This document shows positions 16,178-25,726 of a stretch of DNA of 64,000 nucleotides, piece after piece (within the stretch, counting starts at the first letter, position 1; every line of letters begins with the position of its first letter). The translations under genes and the position numbers were made by a program. Below the pieces are notes generated by a model, which was not told the origin of the DNA, did no database searches, and was given only the letters and a program-made list of their open reading frames with translations. Origin of the DNA: Brevundimonas naejangsanensis (GTDB lineage Bacteria > Pseudomonadota > Alphaproteobacteria > Caulobacterales > Caulobacteraceae); assembly GCF_000635915.2 (NCBI RefSeq), contig NZ_CP015614.1, positions 975,501-1,039,500 of the forward strand, given 5' to 3'.

Positions 16178-16257
16178 GGCCACCACCTAGCGCCCTCGCG
16201 CGCGCGGCTCAACACGCGCGAGGGGCCGGACTGATGATTAGCGCTGGGCCGGTCGGA

Positions 16258-16686
16258 TTATTCCGCCGAAAGGGCGACCTCGACGTTGCCGCGCGTGGCG
16301 TTGGAGTAGGGGCAGACCTGATGCGCCTTGTGGATAAGGTCGTTGATAACCGCCTCGTCCAATCCGTGGTCCGTGACCTTCAGCGTCACATCCAGGTTGA
16401 AACCTTCGCCGCGGGTGTTCTTGCCGAACCCGATGCCTGCCTCGACCTTGGTGTCAGGTCCCACAGGCGTCCCCGCCTTGCCGGACACCAGACGCAGGGC
16501 GCCCAGGTAGCAGGCGGCGTAGCCGGTTGCGAACAGCTGCTCCGGGTTGGTTCCGTCGCCGCCCTTGCCGCCCATTTCGGTCGGGACGGACAGGCGGACG
16601 TCGATCTTGCCGTCGTCGGTGGCTGAGCGGCCCTCGTCGCGTCCTCCGCCGGACGCCGTGGCGTGGGCGCGGTACAGGATTTCCAT
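16258..16686 (-). CDS. ohr: Organic hydroperoxide resistance protein Ohr
   Basis: A 142-residue thiol peroxidase that reduces organic and lipid hydroperoxides. The two catalytic cysteines are Cys59 (FATGYAACYLGAL) and Cys125 (HQVCPYSNATRGN), and EMGGKGGDGTNPEQLFA holds the conserved loop. ATG 16686 gives the standard Ohr N-terminus (MEILYRAHATASGGGRDEG). No OhrR-type regulator lies beside it; the gene is flanked by cobS on the same strand and a divergent small gene. Confidence 0.94.
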   Translation of the reverse strand: MEILYRAHATASGGGRDEGRSATDDGKIDVRLSVPTEMGGKGGDGTNPEQLFATGYAACYLGALRLVSGKAGTPVGPDTKVEAGIGFGKNTRGEGFNLDVTLKVTDHGLDEAVINDLIHKAHQVCPYSNATRGNVEVALSAE

Positions 16687-16817
16687 GAGCAGGCTCCGAA
16701 CATTTTGAAGGGCTGAAGCTGCTTCAACGCCTCTCAGAAACAACGGTTCTGTGATTCGGAATATCCACAGCGTGATGTTAACAATTGTCGCATCGCTCCC
16801 ATTGGGGAGGGGCTGAG

Positions 16818-17090
16818 ATGACCACGCTGCCGCAGTTCTTCTGCTATGTGTACGACGCGCCCGGCCGGACGCCTCAAATGCTTGCGCTTGAGGCCGACAC
16901 CTTCCTTGAGGCGATCCGCGAGACGCGCCAGGTGATGCGCGGCGAAAGCGGCGCCGACGTCTTCGCGGAGATCTGGGACTCGTCTCAACTCGGCGGGCAG
17001 GTCACCCGCGTGGAGGCCTCGCCCGGCGGCGCGGGCCTGCTGAGGTCCCTCAAGCGTAACCGGCCTTTTTCAAGGTTTTCCAGGCCTTGA
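16818..17090 (+). CDS. Small protein of unknown function, DUF6894-like
   Basis: A 90-residue protein with a clear ribosome site (GGGGAGGGG) before ATG 16818. It starts PQFFCYVYDAPGRTPQML and has an aspartate-rich middle that aligns in style with DUF6894 (a short alpha/beta fold: FFxxxD start, then an EAIRETRQVMRG helix). I rate that family call as tentative. The last 41 bp overlap the end of the convergent J-domain gene, so the basic C-terminal tail (RSLKRNRPFSRFSRP) is the antisense of that gene's end. Confidence 0.6.
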   Translation: MTTLPQFFCYVYDAPGRTPQMLALEADTFLEAIRETRQVMRGESGADVFAEIWDSSQLGGQVTRVEASPGGAGLLRSLKRNRPFSRFSRP

Positions 17091-17718
17091 TCACGCTCTG
17101 AAGTTTGACCTCGGCGCCACGGTCGCCGCCATTGGTGTCCGGGTGGAAGCGCTTCAAAAGCTCATGATAGCGGGCCTTCACCGCGGCCTTGTCGGCGCCC
17201 GGCTCCAGGTTCAGGTCCGCCAGGGCGGCGCGCTCCAGCTTGCCCATGCGCTGTTCGGGGGCCTCTGCGACCGGCGCTTCCTGGGTTCTGCGTCCGAACA
17301 GGCCGAAACTGTCGCGCCATGAACCGGCGCCTGAGGTGTTGTTCGTGCCGAACTTGGCGGCGAAGGCGGCCGCCTCGCGCGTCTGGGGCCCGGCCTTCAT
17401 CTGCCAGGTGGGGCGGCCGCCGGTCATGGCCTCGTTTTCCTGGGCCGCGCGGATCTGGCCCTCGTTCATGCCGGCGTAGAAGTTCCAGCCCTTGTTGTAC
17501 TGCCCCGCGTGGCCCTGACAAAAGTTGTAGAACTCGTTGATCTGCTCGCGCGACTTGGGCGCCTTGGCGGTCGCTGGGCGAGAGCAGTCGGGCCACTCGC
17601 AGCGCTTCTCGCCGGGCTTCAGGTGCAGGACGTCGGCCTCGGCCTGTTCCTCCTCGGGCCGGGGCGGCTTCACGCGGATATCGGTAAAGCGAGGCTTGTA
17701 TTGAAAAGACGCAGACAT
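17050..17718 (-). CDS. J-domain protein
   Basis: A 222-residue co-chaperone-like protein with the J-domain at the C-terminus (about residues 160-220): ADLNLEPGADKAAVKARYHE, then LLKRFHPDTNGGDRG with the HPD motif that stimulates DnaK ATPase. The N-terminal part holds a cysteine pair (EKRCEWPDCSRPATAKAP), a possible small metal site, and a conserved NFCQGHAGQYNKGWNFYAGM stretch. This layout recurs next to bolA in Caulobacterales. It is divergent from bolA across 45 bp. Confidence 0.88.
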   Translation of the reverse strand: MSASFQYKPRFTDIRVKPPRPEEEQAEADVLHLKPGEKRCEWPDCSRPATAKAPKSREQINEFYNFCQGHAGQYNKGWNFYAGMNEGQIRAAQENEAMTGGRPTWQMKAGPQTREAAAFAAKFGTNNTSGAGSWRDSFGLFGRRTQEAPVAEAPEQRMGKLERAALADLNLEPGADKAAVKARYHELLKRFHPDTNGGDRGAEVKLQSVIKAWKTLKKAGYA

Positions 17719-17763
17719 CCTCCGAAGTGTAGGGCTGATTTGGACGGCTTCAAGGAACGACCG

Positions 17764-18063
17764 ATGTCTAATGGCCCTGTGGCGACGATTATCCGTGAAA
17801 AACTGACAGCGGCCTTCGCTCCGAGCGTGATTGAGCTGGAGGACGACAGCTGGAAACACGCCGGCCACCACCACGAAGGGGGAATCGACGCCCAGGACGG
17901 CGGGGAAAGTCATTTCCAGCTGCGGATCGTTTCCACCGCCTTCGAAGGCATGAATCGCGTCGCGCGTCAGCGGGCGGTGAATACGGCTCTGAAAGACGAG
18001 CTCAGCGGCCCGGTCCACGCCCTGTCCATCCGCGCCCAGACGCCGGGCGAGGCCGCGGGCTGA
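17764..18063 (+). CDS. bolA: BolA family protein
   Basis: A 99-residue BolA-fold protein. IREKLTAAFAPSVIELEDDS leads into the HAGHHH segment and ends in the class signature AFEGMNRVARQRAVNTAL. BolA proteins pair with monothiol glutaredoxins around Fe-S clusters and influence cell shape and stress response. It is divergent from the J-domain gene, an arrangement that suggests a shared promoter region. Confidence 0.93.
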   Translation: MSNGPVATIIREKLTAAFAPSVIELEDDSWKHAGHHHEGGIDAQDGGESHFQLRIVSTAFEGMNRVARQRAVNTALKDELSGPVHALSIRAQTPGEAAG

Positions 18064-18169
18064 TATTCACCGATTTGGGATTACGTAGTTCTCCGCATTC
18101 ATATCGTCTTAGAACTTTTGGCCATAGCGTCCGCCCCCGAAGCATATTGCAGCGAGCGGGGGCGTCGCC

Positions 18170-19975
18170 ATGGTGGGTTCCGAAGGAATAGGGAAGGGGC
18201 TTGAAAGCCAGGAGGCCGGCAGCGCCGCCCAGGCTCTGTCCGCCATCCTGCAGACCCACTATCTGCGCTATCTGATCATCACCAGCTGGGCCGTGGGGCT
18301 GATCGCCACCGTGGGTCTGCTGCATGGCCTGCTGTGGTTCGCCGGAACCCTGGCCGCCGGGGCCCTGCGCGGCGTGGCGGAAAAGCGGATCAGCCGCAGC
18401 CAGAACGCTGAGGCCGGGTGGGACCGTATCTTCCCGATTGTGGGCGCTGTGACGACGGCCGCCTGGGCGGCGGCGCCCCTTATGGCCTGGTTTTCGGACT
18501 CGCTCTTCGGCCGCGAACTGGCGATCGCACTGCTGATCTCCGGCTATGTGCTGGTCTTCGCCCAACTGCGCAGCTCGCCTAAGCAGGCCATTGTGATTTC
18601 ATCGCCCTACGGCGTCGCGGCGGCGATCATCGCTGTGACCTTGATCGGCGATCCGGCCTTCTGGCCCTTTCTCATGTTGGCGCCGTTCACGGCGGCCTCG
18701 CTGTTCGTCCTCGTGACGATGACCATGTTGCGCGAGGAACGCATCCGCGCCTTCCAGGAACACCAGGCGCATCTGATCGAGGAGCTGGAGGCGGCCAGGG
18801 ACAAGGCGAACGCGGCCAATGAAGCCAAATCGAACTTCCTCGGCGTCATTTCTCACGAACTGCGCACGCCGATGAACGGGGTGCTCGGCGCGGCGCAGCT
18901 GTTGAGCGCGACGCGGCTGGACGGCGCCCAGCGCGAATATCTGGCGATCATCCGCAACTCGGGCGACAATCTGCTCAGCCTGCTTAACGACATCCTCGAC
19001 ATGACCAAGATCGAGGCGGGGCGGATGAACTTCGAATCCATCGACATCCAGTTGGACGACCTTCACCGCCGCATCGTCGGCCCCTTCGAGGCGCAGGCCG
19101 AGGCCAAGGGGCTGAGGTTCGTGTCCGAGTTCGAGGGCGATACGCCTGCCGTCGTGCGCGGCGACCCCTTGCGGGTCTGTCAGGTGGTGCAGAACCTGCT
19201 GTCCAACGCGGTGAAGTTCACCGAGAGCGGCGACATCCGCTTCGTGACGCGAAGCCGCCGTATCTCCGAGCGCCGCGTGGCGTTCGAGTTCGCGGTTCAC
19301 GACAGCGGCGCAGGGATTTCAGAAGGCGACATGGATCAGTTGTTCCAGCCCTTCACCCAGATCGACGCTTCGTCGACACGACGCTTCGGCGGCACGGGTC
19401 TGGGCCTGACGATTTCGCGACGCCTGGCCAACATCATGGGCGGCGATATCACGGTGCAGTCCCAGGTCGGCTCGGGGTCGGTCTTCACCTTCGCTGTCGA
19501 GGGCGAGGTCGTCTGCTGGGAAGATGAGGCCGCTCAGGCCGACGCGGACTCCGATAGCATCGAACCGGACGGCATGAAGGTGCTGGTCGTCGAGGATCAC
19601 CCGGTCAACCGCATGATCCTTGAGGCGTGGATGGGCTCGACCGGACGCCGCACCACGACGGCTGAAAACGGCCAGGAGGCGGTCGATATTGCTCAACATC
19701 AGGCGTTTGACCTGATCATCATGGACGTGAACATGCCGGTCATGGACGGCCTGACCGCCACCCGTCTGATCCGCGCGGGCGGCGCCAACGCGGAAACGCC
19801 GATCGTCGTGCTATCGGCGTCGGCCCGGAACGAGGACCACGAAGCCGGTATGGCGGCTGGAGCCGACGCCTACCTGAACAAGCCGATCGATTTCCGCAGT
19901 CTTGCCGGCCTTATGACCCAGGCCAAGGGCGGGCGGCCCGCGCTTCAACAGTCAGTCGAGAGCGAAGCCGCCTGA
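18170..19975 (+). CDS. Hybrid sensor histidine kinase / response regulator
   Basis: A 601-residue two-component protein. The N-terminal part (about residues 30-190) has roughly six membrane helices and no large periplasmic loop, so it probably senses a membrane or internal signal. A short coiled coil (EEHQ...LEAARDKANAANEAKS) leads to HisKA with the phospho-acceptor His229 in ISHELRTPMNG. HATPase follows (N box NLLSNAVKFTES, G boxes FGGTGLGLTIS), then a receiver domain with Asp519 in IIMDVNMPVMDG. No phosphotransferase gene is adjacent. This tribrid-style architecture is common in Caulobacterales; the signal is unknown. Confidence 0.93.
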   Translation: MVGSEGIGKGLESQEAGSAAQALSAILQTHYLRYLIITSWAVGLIATVGLLHGLLWFAGTLAAGALRGVAEKRISRSQNAEAGWDRIFPIVGAVTTAAWAAAPLMAWFSDSLFGRELAIALLISGYVLVFAQLRSSPKQAIVISSPYGVAAAIIAVTLIGDPAFWPFLMLAPFTAASLFVLVTMTMLREERIRAFQEHQAHLIEELEAARDKANAANEAKSNFLGVISHELRTPMNGVLGAAQLLSATRLDGAQREYLAIIRNSGDNLLSLLNDILDMTKIEAGRMNFESIDIQLDDLHRRIVGPFEAQAEAKGLRFVSEFEGDTPAVVRGDPLRVCQVVQNLLSNAVKFTESGDIRFVTRSRRISERRVAFEFAVHDSGAGISEGDMDQLFQPFTQIDASSTRRFGGTGLGLTISRRLANIMGGDITVQSQVGSGSVFTFAVEGEVVCWEDEAAQADADSDSIEPDGMKVLVVEDHPVNRMILEAWMGSTGRRTTTAENGQEAVDIAQHQAFDLIIMDVNMPVMDGLTATRLIRAGGANAETPIVVLSASARNEDHEAGMAAGADAYLNKPIDFRSLAGLMTQAKGGRPALQQSVESEAA

Positions 19976-20040
19976 CGGATACGGAAACGCTTGCGAGGTT
20001 CGGCGTTCCGTAAGGCCACGACCGAATCTCAGGAGCCGAT

Positions 20041-21738
20041 TTGCGCCGTTTCGCCGAACTGCTTGATCGACTGTCGCTGACTGCGTCGCGCAAGGCGAAG
20101 CTGGTTCTCTTGCGCGATTACCTCCGGTCGACGCCCGATCCGGATCGGGGCTGGGCGCTGGCGGCGCTGACCGGCGACCTGACATTCTCCGCAGCCAAGC
20201 CGGCCATGATCCGCAAGGCCGCCGAGGCGCGGGTCGATCCTGTGCTGTTCGGCTGGTCCTACGACTATGTGGGCGACCTGGCTGAGACGGTCGCCCTGAT
20301 CTGGCCGTCCGATCCCGACCACCGGCCCAACCGCGAGCCGTCGCTGGGCGAGGTCGTGGACGCGCTGCAGGGCGCAGGCCGGCAGGAGGCGCCCCGTCTG
20401 ATCGAAGGCTGGCTGAACGCCCTGGAGCCGAAAGGGCGCTGGGCGCTGTTGAAGCTGGTCACAGGCGGTCTGCGCGTCGGCGTGTCGGCGCGCCTGGCGC
20501 GCACCGCCACGGCCATGATGCGGCCGGACGCCGTCAGCGCGCCTCCTACGCCGGAAGGCGGCGAGCAGGCCGCTGTCCTGCCGCCGGTCGACGTCGCAGA
20601 CATCGAAGAGGTCTGGCATGGGCTGAGCGCGCCCTATGGCGACCTGTTCGCCTGGCTGGAAGGGCGAGGCGAGCGCCCCAGCGCCGAGGCTTCCGGCCGG
20701 TTTCGTCCCGTCATGTTGGCGACCGCCCTGGATGAGGCGACGGATATGCCCCGTCTGGACCCGACGGACTTCGTGGCCGAGTGGAAATGGGACGGCGTGC
20801 GGGTACAGGCTGTGCGCGAAGGCGGGGTGACGCGGCTATATTCCCGCACCGGCGATGACATCTCGGCGGCGTTTCCGGATGTGATCCAGGCGCTGGCCTT
20901 TGAGGGCGCGGTGGACGGCGAACTGCTCGTCGTGCGCGACGGCGCTGTCGCTCCGTTCGGCGACTTGCAGCAGCGGTTGAACCGCAAGACGGCCAGCGCG
21001 CGATTGATGCAGGACTATCCGGCGGCCATCCTGGCCTACGACCTGCTTGCCGAGGGCGAGCAGGACGTGCGCGCGCTGCCGCTGACGGAGCGTCTAGAGC
21101 GGCTCGAACGGCTGGTGGCTGAGCATACGGGCGATCGCTTGGCGCTGTCGCCGTTGCTGACCCACGCGACCTGGGACGATCTGGCGGCCTTGCGGGCCGA
21201 TCCGCCGGTCGGCGCCGCTGCCGAAGGCCTGATGCTGAAACGCCGCGACAGCGCCTATGTCGCTGGCCGCCCGAAAGGGCCGTGGTTCAAATGGAAGCGC
21301 GATCCTCACGTCATCGACGCGGTTCTGATGTATGCCCAGCGGGGCCACGGCAAACGGTCCGGCTTCTATTCCGACTACACGTTCGGCGTCTGGACCGAGG
21401 AAGGCGCGCTGACGCCGGTCGGCAAGGCCTATTTCGGCTTCACCGACGAGGAGTTGAAACAGATCGACAAATTCGTGCGCGACCACACCACCGATCGTTT
21501 CGGCCCCGTTCGCGCGGTTCGCGCCGAACGCGATTTCGGCCTGGTTCTTGAGATCGCCTTCGAGGGGCTTCAACGCTCGACGAGGCACAAATCGGGGGTC
21601 GCCATGCGCTTCCCGCGCGTCAGCCGCATTCGCTGGGACAAGCCCGCGCGCGAGGCGGATACGCTCGAGACGGTGCTCGATCTGCTGGACGCCATCGAGC
21701 GCGGCGGCGGTCGGGTCAGCGCCGGTGAAAAAGCTTGA
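20041..21738 (+). CDS. ATP-dependent DNA ligase
   Basis: A 565-residue ligase of the bacterial ATP-dependent class. The N-terminal domain (residues 1-220) is the helical DNA-binding part. The nucleotidyl lysine is Lys249 in EWKWDGVRVQ, followed by LYSRTGDDISAAFPD, GAVDGELLVVR, AEGLMLKRRDSAYVAGRP (motif IV/V region) and WFKWKRDPH, with an OB-fold at the end. The start is TTG 20041 behind AGGAG. In many bacteria this ligase is clustered with an exonuclease and an Lhr-type helicase, which are absent here. Probable role is accessory DNA repair. Confidence 0.92.
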   Translation: MRRFAELLDRLSLTASRKAKLVLLRDYLRSTPDPDRGWALAALTGDLTFSAAKPAMIRKAAEARVDPVLFGWSYDYVGDLAETVALIWPSDPDHRPNREPSLGEVVDALQGAGRQEAPRLIEGWLNALEPKGRWALLKLVTGGLRVGVSARLARTATAMMRPDAVSAPPTPEGGEQAAVLPPVDVADIEEVWHGLSAPYGDLFAWLEGRGERPSAEASGRFRPVMLATALDEATDMPRLDPTDFVAEWKWDGVRVQAVREGGVTRLYSRTGDDISAAFPDVIQALAFEGAVDGELLVVRDGAVAPFGDLQQRLNRKTASARLMQDYPAAILAYDLLAEGEQDVRALPLTERLERLERLVAEHTGDRLALSPLLTHATWDDLAALRADPPVGAAAEGLMLKRRDSAYVAGRPKGPWFKWKRDPHVIDAVLMYAQRGHGKRSGFYSDYTFGVWTEEGALTPVGKAYFGFTDEELKQIDKFVRDHTTDRFGPVRAVRAERDFGLVLEIAFEGLQRSTRHKSGVAMRFPRVSRIRWDKPAREADTLETVLDLLDAIERGGGRVSAGEKA

Positions 21739-21782
21739 GCGTCGGGGCTTCCAATCGGCTCCACGTGCGTTAGACCCGGTTC

Positions 21783-22763
21783 ATGCTCATGAATTTCCTG
21801 CATAGTCCCGTCGTGCTGGCCGAGCCCCTGGCTCAGGTGATGGCCGCCGGCGAGCAGAGGCTGAGCATGGACGCCGCTATCCTGGCCAAGGCTATGGATC
21901 TGCTGGGCGATTTCGCGGTCAACCTGGCCATTGCGGCGATCATCTTCGTCCTGACCCTGCTCGCTGCGCGCTGGGCCTCGGGGGCGGCGCGGAAGATTTT
22001 GGGCCGGACGCGGCTGGTGCGGCGCGATCCCACGGTGCTGGCCTTTATGGTGCAGATTGTGCGGGTGGTGGTCGTCATCATCGGCATGATCGCCGTACTG
22101 CAGCGTCTGGGCGTGCAGACGACCTCCATCATCGCCGTTCTGGGCGCCGCCTCGCTGGCGGTCGGCCTGGCTCTTCAAGGGACGCTGTCGAATGTGGCCG
22201 CGGGGGTGATGCTGCTGATCCTTCGTCCCTATCGCGTGGGCGAGGCCATCGACGTGGGCGGCGCCTCCGGAACGGTGCAGAAGCTTGATCTGTTCACCAC
22301 CCAGCTGACCAACGCCAACAACCACAAGATCGTCATTCCGAATTCCAAGGTGTTGAGCGACGTCATCGTCAATGTGACGGGCCAGCGGACGCGCCGGATC
22401 GAGATCAAATTCACCGTGGGCTATGGCGAAAACCTGAAGGACGCCTGCGCCGTTCTTGCGTCAGTCGCCAGGGTGAACGACAGGGTGCTGAAGGATCCGG
22501 CGCCGTGGACCGGGGTCACGGGTCTATTGGACAGCTCGGTCCAGATCACCCTGCACGCCTGGGTCAACAACGCCGACTGGTGGCAGACCCAGTCCGACCT
22601 GATGCAGGCGGGCAAGGAGGCGCTGGACGAGGCCGGTATCGAGATTCCCTTCCCGCACCAGGTCGAGGTGCCGGCGAAGGACGCCAAGTTCGCGCGGGTC
22701 GTCATGGCCCCGCTGGAAAACGATGCGGCTCAGGACGGATCGTCCGGCCGAGGGGGAGAGTGA
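21783..22763 (+). CDS. MscS-family mechanosensitive channel
   Basis: A 326-residue inner-membrane channel that releases solutes on osmotic downshock. There are three N-terminal membrane helices. The pore helix is GAASLAVGLALQGTLSNVAAG, and the beta domain begins LLILRPYRVGEAIDVGGASG; IPNSKVLSDVIVNVTGQ is typical of the family. It resembles the short E. coli MscS type. A cytoplasmic C-terminal tail ends in a low-complexity QDGSSGRGGE. The next gene's start is 3 bp after its stop. Confidence 0.92.
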   Translation: MLMNFLHSPVVLAEPLAQVMAAGEQRLSMDAAILAKAMDLLGDFAVNLAIAAIIFVLTLLAARWASGAARKILGRTRLVRRDPTVLAFMVQIVRVVVVIIGMIAVLQRLGVQTTSIIAVLGAASLAVGLALQGTLSNVAAGVMLLILRPYRVGEAIDVGGASGTVQKLDLFTTQLTNANNHKIVIPNSKVLSDVIVNVTGQRTRRIEIKFTVGYGENLKDACAVLASVARVNDRVLKDPAPWTGVTGLLDSSVQITLHAWVNNADWWQTQSDLMQAGKEALDEAGIEIPFPHQVEVPAKDAKFARVVMAPLENDAAQDGSSGRGGE

Positions 22764-22766
22764 CCC

Positions 22767-23783
22767 GTGCGCTTTGATTTCGGCTCGGACAATACGGCGG
22801 GCATGGCGCCTTCGGCGCTCCAGAGCCTGATTGCGGCCAATACCGGGTTCGCGCGGGCCTATGGCTCCGATGAGACCTCGGCGCGAGCCGCCGACCTGAT
22901 CCGTCAGACGCTGGACGCCGACGCCGAGGTGCGCTTCCTGTTCAGCGGTACGGCGGCCAACGCCATCGGCCTGTCGATGCTGGCGCGCCCCTATGAGGCG
23001 GTGCTGGCCCACCACGCCGCCCATATCTGCACCGATGAGACCGGCGCGCCCGGCTTCTTCGGTCAGGGCGTCGGCCTGATCGGTCTGCCCGGCTATTCGG
23101 GCAAGGTCGACGTGGCGGCGCTGCACGCCGCTCTGGAAGAGCCTGTCGTCGGCCACCGCCAGCCTGCGGCCGCCCTCAGCCTGACCCAGGCGACGGAGTA
23201 CGGCGCCGTCTATTCCGAGGAAGAGCTTCGTCACCTGATCGAGCCGGCCAAAGGCGCGGGGCTTGGCGTCCATATGGACGGGGCGCGGCTGGCCAACGCC
23301 GTGGCCGCGGGTTTCGACCCCAAGAATATCGCGCGGCTGGGCGTGGATGTCCTGTCGTTCGGCGGCGCCAAGGCCGGCGCCCACTGTGTCGAGGCGCTGG
23401 TCATCTTCGACAAGGGCCTGACACGGCGGATCGACAACCGGCTGAAGCAGGCGGGTCAGACGGCGTCCAAAGGGCGGCTGCTGGCGGCGCCGCTGTTAGG
23501 TCTGCTGGAAAGCGGCGACTGGTTGTCGGGCGCCGCCCACGCCAATCTGATGGCCCAGCGTCTGGCGGACGGCATCGAGGCCCGGACGTCCTTCGTTCTC
23601 GCTCATCCGGTCGAGTCCAATGCGGTTTTCGTGCGCATGCCTGACGAGGCGCATCAGGCGCTGAACGCCGCTGGTTGGGCCTGCTATCAGTTCGACGACG
23701 GTTCGGTGCGGTTCGTCTGTTCCTGGGCGACCGAAGAGGCGGCGGTGGACGCCCTCATCGACGCTGTGGCGAGCCTGAACTGA
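22767..23783 (+). CDS. ltaE: Low-specificity L-threonine aldolase (PLP enzyme)
   Basis: A 338-residue PLP-dependent beta-eliminating lyase that splits threonine to glycine and acetaldehyde. Motifs: DFGSDNTAGMAPSAL at the N-terminus, HHAAHICTDETGAPGFFG, HMDGARLANAVAAGF, and the cofactor lysine in DVLSFGGAKAGAHCVEAL. The start is a GTG immediately after the MscS gene, so translation is likely coupled. Length and order match aldolases of alphaproteobacteria. Confidence 0.88.
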   Translation: MRFDFGSDNTAGMAPSALQSLIAANTGFARAYGSDETSARAADLIRQTLDADAEVRFLFSGTAANAIGLSMLARPYEAVLAHHAAHICTDETGAPGFFGQGVGLIGLPGYSGKVDVAALHAALEEPVVGHRQPAAALSLTQATEYGAVYSEEELRHLIEPAKGAGLGVHMDGARLANAVAAGFDPKNIARLGVDVLSFGGAKAGAHCVEALVIFDKGLTRRIDNRLKQAGQTASKGRLLAAPLLGLLESGDWLSGAAHANLMAQRLADGIEARTSFVLAHPVESNAVFVRMPDEAHQALNAAGWACYQFDDGSVRFVCSWATEEAAVDALIDAVASLN

Positions 23784-23833
23784 AGTGGCGGTCCGGTTCC
23801 GCCTCGATGGCATGACGACGGCGGAGCGCGGCG

Positions 23834-25720
23834 ATGCGGGGTGAACGCTCGGGACGGCGCGGCGATGTCGCGACCAAGGCCATGAACGCTGGCGTCGATC
23901 CCTCTCAGCAGGACGCGCCGCCGACGCTGGAGGCGCTGAAGAACCTGATTGGCGTGGTGGCGCGGTCCGGCGCGCCGCAACTGCCTTGGCGCGTGACGGG
24001 CGCGATCCTGCTCACGCTGGCGGGCAAGGGGTTAGGCGTGCTCGCCCCTCTGGTGCTGGGCGCGGCGGTCAACCATCTGGCGGCCGATCAGGGGCCCGCG
24101 GCGTCCGTAGGGCTGGGCTTCGCCGCCTTCGCCGTGGGCTGGGCGGTGGTGCGCTTCCTGTCAGCGGCGACGCCGCAGTTGTCGGACGTGGTGTTCGCCC
24201 CCGTGCGCGCGGCGGCCCAGCGAAAGACGGCCGCCGAGACCTTCGCCCACGCCCTCAGCCTGTCGCTGGACTTCCACCAGACCAAGCGATCCGGCGCCTT
24301 GTCGCGCGTGATGGACCGGGGCTCGCGCGCGGTGGACTTCCTGCTGCGCATCCTGATGTTCAATCTGGGGCCGACAGTGCTGGAGTTGCTGCTGGCGGCG
24401 GCGGTGCTAGGCGGCAAATACGACTGGCGTTTCGGCGCGGTCGCAGTCGCGGTCGTGATGGTCTATGCGATCACGACCTTCGCCATGGCCAACTGGCGGC
24501 TGGAGCACCGGCGCGCCATGAACGCCGCCGACAGCGAGGCGGCGGGCCTGTCGGTGGACGCCCTGCTGAACTATGAGACGGTCAAGTCGTTCGGCGCCGA
24601 GAGCCGCGCGGCCGAGGCCTACGACCGATCCCTGTCGACCTATGTTCAGGCCTCGCTGAAGGCGAACACCTCCCTGGCGGCGCTGAACCTGATTCAGGGC
24701 CTGATCATGAACGTCGGCCTGGGCGTCATGGCGGTCATGGCCGGGTTCGAGGCGGCAGCCGGACGGATGGGGCCGGGCGATGTGACGGCCGCCGTGCTGA
24801 TCATGATCTCCCTCTATGCGCCGCTAAACATCCTGGGCTTCGCCTATCGAGAAATCCGCCAGTCCTTCATAGACATGGAGGAGATGCTTAAGGTGACGCG
24901 ACAAGCGCCGCAGGTGGCGGACGCGCCCGACGCCGCGGCCCTGACCCGGCCTGAGAGCGGTGGCGGCGCCGAGATCGTCTTTGATCATGTGGGCTTCCGG
25001 CATGATGCGCGGGCGGCGGGGCTGGACGACGTCAGCTTCGTCACGCCCGCCGGCACGACGACCGCCCTGGTGGGGCCGTCCGGCGCTGGCAAGTCGACGA
25101 TCGTCAAACTGGCTTTGCGCCTGCTGGACCCACAGGAAGGCGCGGTGCTGATCGACGGTCGGGACGCGCGCGGCCTGACCCAGGCGTCGCTGCGGTCCGC
25201 CGTGGCCCTGGTGCCGCAGGACGTGGCGCTGTTCAACGACACCATCGCCGCCAATATCGCCTTCGCCCGTCCTGATGCGGACGACGCAGCGATCTGGGCC
25301 GCAGCCGAGGGCGCCGAACTGGCCGACTTCATCCGCAGTCTGCCCGAGGGCATGGAGACCCGCGTCGGCGAGCGGGGTCTGAAGCTCTCCGGCGGCGAGC
25401 GCCAGCGTGTCGGCATCGCCCGCGCCCTGCTGGCCGATCCCTGCATCCTGATCCTGGACGAGGCCACCAGCGCCCTGGACAGCCGCACTGAAGCGGCCAT
25501 TCAGAAGACGCTGCGCAAGGCGAGGGCAGGGCGCACGACCCTGGTGGTGGCGCACCGCCTGTCCACCGTGGCCGACGCCGATCAGATCCTGGTGCTCAAG
25601 GCGGGCCGCGTGGTCGAGCGCGGCGCCCACCATGAGCTGGTGGCGCGTCAGGGCGGGGAATATGCGGCCCTGTGGCGCAAACAGACGCGCGGCGCCAGGA
25701 CGCAGGCCCCTCAAACCTGA
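23834..25720 (+). CDS. Atm1/HMT1-type ABC exporter (fused permease-ATPase)
   Basis: A 628-residue half-transporter. Six membrane helices (about residues 60-350) precede one ATPase domain with Walker A GPSGAGKSTIVKLALR, Q-loop LVPQDVALFNDTI, signature LSGGERQRVGIARALL and Walker B CILILDEATSALDSR. The NYETVKSFGAESRAAEAYD segment in the permease is typical of the Atm1 group, which exports glutathione-based or sulfur compounds linked to Fe-S and metal homeostasis. The first ATG is at 23834, with a second at 23882 (MNAGVD) also possible. Confidence 0.92.
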   Translation: MRGERSGRRGDVATKAMNAGVDPSQQDAPPTLEALKNLIGVVARSGAPQLPWRVTGAILLTLAGKGLGVLAPLVLGAAVNHLAADQGPAASVGLGFAAFAVGWAVVRFLSAATPQLSDVVFAPVRAAAQRKTAAETFAHALSLSLDFHQTKRSGALSRVMDRGSRAVDFLLRILMFNLGPTVLELLLAAAVLGGKYDWRFGAVAVAVVMVYAITTFAMANWRLEHRRAMNAADSEAAGLSVDALLNYETVKSFGAESRAAEAYDRSLSTYVQASLKANTSLAALNLIQGLIMNVGLGVMAVMAGFEAAAGRMGPGDVTAAVLIMISLYAPLNILGFAYREIRQSFIDMEEMLKVTRQAPQVADAPDAAALTRPESGGGAEIVFDHVGFRHDARAAGLDDVSFVTPAGTTTALVGPSGAGKSTIVKLALRLLDPQEGAVLIDGRDARGLTQASLRSAVALVPQDVALFNDTIAANIAFARPDADDAAIWAAAEGAELADFIRSLPEGMETRVGERGLKLSGGERQRVGIARALLADPCILILDEATSALDSRTEAAIQKTLRKARAGRTTLVVAHRLSTVADADQILVLKAGRVVERGAHHELVARQGGEYAALWRKQTRGARTQAPQT

Positions 25721-25726
25721 CTGAGC

